DNA of 6,436 nucleotides from Gemmatimonadota bacterium (GTDB lineage Bacteria > Latescibacterota > UBA2968 > UBA8231): assembly GCA_026706505.1 (NCBI GenBank), contig JAPOYQ010000921.1:1-6436 (forward strand), written 5' to 3'. This document shows positions 5,769 through 6,436 of the stretch, piece by piece. Position 1 is the stretch's first letter. Each line of letters starts with the position of its first letter. Position numbers and translations under genes: made by a program. The notes beneath the pieces were generated by a model. It saw only the letters and a program-made list of their open reading frames with translations, was not told where the DNA came from and ran no database searches.

Positions 5769-5772
5769 CGGC
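5713..5772. repeat. 12-bp inverted repeat bounding the inverted exporter block
   Basis: GCCGTTGACGAG (5713-5724) is the reverse complement of CTCGTCAACGGC (5761-5772). The copy at 5761-5772 is in the gene's proper orientation and encodes A-V-D-E on the minus strand. The copy at 5713-5724 belongs to the inverted block. The right arm overlaps the 23-bp repeat by six bases (CTCGTC). Those six bases were also a natural inverted repeat in the undamaged gene, a likely seed for strand switching. Confidence 0.9.
5744..5766. repeat. Right arm of the 23-bp perfect inverted repeat (misoriented copy)
   Basis: This is the second copy of the 23-bp sequence. Here the exporter residues DGLGTLV read on the plus strand, opposite to the gene. 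It is contiguous with the rest of the inverted 54-nt block at 5713-5766. Confidence 0.95.
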
Positions 5773-5946
5773 TATTTTGGTCAGCACGGGACCGGCCTGA
5801 CGGGCCAGCGAGGCCGCGAGGATGAGTACTAACGTCGAGACGGCCCAAGGCCAGTAGGGCCGCAAGAAACCCAACAGCCTAGCCATTAGGCGGAGGTCGA
5901 TGGATTTTTTGTCGATTTCCTGCTCGTCGCGGATGGTCGGCGGCAT
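5752..5946 (-). CDS. N-terminal fragment of the split ABC exporter half
   Basis: This open frame has 64 codons, from ATG 5946 to TAG 5752-5754. The start shares one base with the stop of the upstream ABC gene (TAATG), so it is translationally coupled to it; a GAGGAA about 14 nt upstream is too distant to be an ideal ribosome-binding site. Residues 1-20 are a charged cytosolic lead. Residues 24-48 are the first transmembrane helix. GPVLTKIAVDE (52-62) is the conserved end of that helix, where exporters normally continue with a short extracellular loop. The last two residues, Gly-Ala, and the stop come from inverted sequence. On its own this piece should have no function. Confidence 0.6.
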   Translation of the reverse strand: MPPTIRDEQEIDKKSIDLRLMARLLGFLRPYWPWAVSTLVLILAASLARQAGPVLTKIAVDEGA

Positions 5947-6434
5947 TAGAGGTCGCTCAATTCCTCGGTGAGGTGTTGGCGGCGGTACATGTCGGCGTAC
6001 AGGCCATCGCGTGCGAGCAATTCGTCGTGGGTGCCCTCTTCGACAATGCGCCCTTCGTCGAGCACGATGATGTGGTCCGCGGCCATGACGGTGGAGATGC
6101 GATGGGCGATGAGAATGGTGGTGCGCTCGGCCATGATGTCGCGCAGGCGCGTGAGGATTTGCTCTTCGGTGCGGGTATCGACGCTGGCTAAAGCGTCGTC
6201 GAGAATGAGGATTTTCGGTTGCCGCACAACCGAACGGGCTAAGGCCGTGCGCTGCTTCTGCCCGCCCGACAGGGTGACGCCGCGCTCGCCGACGATGGTT
6301 TCCAGCCCTTGGGGAAAGGTCTTGAGATCCGCGGCTAGTTGGGCTACCTCGATGGCGCGTTCGACCTCGTCTGGAGCGACTGAGTCGAGGGCGATGTTGT
6401 CGCGGATGCTCTCGGAGAACAGGAAGGTGTCCTG
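5946..6434 (-). CDS. Heterodimeric ABC exporter half (BmrC/YheI-like), C-terminal NBD fragment
   Basis: This is the last 162 codons of an ABC protein whose start lies beyond the right edge; the frame opens at 6434 with the Q-loop ([14 protein letters not shown]). It continues with the intact signature LSGGQKQR, then Walker B ILILDD, in which the catalytic Glu is replaced by Asp (LDDALASVD). An H-loop (IAHRIST) and the usual tail [17 protein letters not shown] follow. Asp in place of Glu plus a perfect signature is the 'BmrC/YheI/TM287' signature of one half of a heterodimeric exporter: its own ATP site is degenerate, while its signature completes the partner's active site. The partner is the next gene, whose features are the mirror image. 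The TAA stop overlaps the partner's ATG (TAATG). The call is secure for the family; the exported substrate is unknown. Confidence 0.9.
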   Translation of the reverse strand, partial: QDTFLFSESIRDNIALDSVAPDEVERAIEVAQLAADLKTFPQGLETIVGERGVTLSGGQKQRTALARSVVRQPKILILDDALASVDTRTEEQILTRLRDIMAERTTILIAHRISTVMAADHIIVLDEGRIVEEGTHDELLARDGLYADMYRRQHLTEELSDL

Positions 6435-6436
6435 CG

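Larger units (their letters stand above)
4068..5946 (-). pseudogene. Heterodimeric ABC exporter half (BmrD/YheH-like), split by an internal inverted segment
   Basis: One gene in two disconnected parts, reading from ATG 5946 to TAG 4068. The first 62 codons (through LLGFLRPYWPWAVSTLVLIL and GPVLTKIAVDE) are the first membrane helix of an ABC exporter. They run into two foreign codons and a TAG (5752-5754). The frame resumes at about 5659 with DGLGTLVLLFAALLVAQF and continues intact through the membrane domain and the nucleotide-binding domain to the end. Replacing 5637-5772 by the orientation legible on the plus strand restores a continuous 598-residue protein, a normal size for a half exporter. 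Its start overlaps the stop of the upstream ABC half at TAATG, so the two should be co-translated and paired in the inner membrane. Exported substrates of such pairs vary (drugs, lipids, peptides) and cannot be inferred here. If the break is real, the pair is probably inactive. If it is a sequencing or amplification artefact, the gene is intact. Confidence 0.8.

Noticed and set aside
5599..5832. A 77-codon plus-strand frame containing AVDEHIVPGDLDGLGTLV
   Set aside because: It is not a gene. It is the inverted piece of the ABC exporter flanked by antisense sequence; its value is only as evidence of the rearrangement.
1..6436. CRISPR arrays, tRNA/rRNA genes, insertion sequences, toxin-antitoxin or phage modules
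   Set aside because: I saw no regularly spaced repeats, cloverleaf, transposase or terminal repeats around a gene. The kinase-like gene has some zeta-toxin-like motifs but no antitoxin partner beside it.

Overview
The window is GC-rich bacterial DNA, densely coded, with Shine-Dalgarno-like sites and short operons on both strands. I cannot name the organism. As I recall, an ECF sigma factor fused to a long C-terminal domain of the EAYI...GRTVL...HW type occurs in Paenibacillus and in several uncultured phyla. The base composition argues against Paenibacillus, so an uncultured environmental lineage is my guess only.

Layout. Bases 2-250 (+) hold the C-terminal end of an aldo/keto reductase, followed by a hairpin and a good intrinsic terminator (366-392). 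Bases 535-1872 (+) encode an ECF sigma factor fused to about 260 residues of unknown function. A strong ribosome-binding site and an in-frame ATG sit exactly at the junction. A 15-bp hairpin (1894-1933) follows the gene. Bases 2082-2882 (+) encode a classical short-chain dehydrogenase, followed after 9 nt by a P-loop kinase-like protein (2892-3500). These two look like one operon, behind a possible promoter with a perfect TTGACA. The two strands converge near 3501-3540.

The right half reads on the minus strand as one operon. It starts with the C-terminal NBD of a half-size ABC exporter that runs off the window (5946-6434), overlaps a second ABC exporter half at TAATG (4068-5946), and ends with a small pyridoxamine-phosphate-oxidase-fold protein (3538-4047). 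The two ABC halves carry complementary asymmetric ATP sites: LDDA with LSGGQ in the first, LDEA with LSAGQ in the second. This is the arrangement of BmrC/BmrD (YheI/YheH) and TM287/288 heterodimeric exporters.

The most notable observation is that the second ABC half is broken. At 5637-5772 a 54-nt piece of its own coding sequence lies in inverted orientation. The missing peptide AVDEHIVPGDLDGLGTLV is legible only on the plus strand. The piece is accompanied by a 53-nt segment of unknown origin and by a 23-bp perfect inverted repeat. The result separates an open 64-codon N-terminal piece from an otherwise perfect remainder. It is either a real template-switch or inversion lesion, or an amplification or assembly chimera; the sequence alone cannot decide. 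I see no tRNA, rRNA, CRISPR array, insertion sequence or complete defence system.
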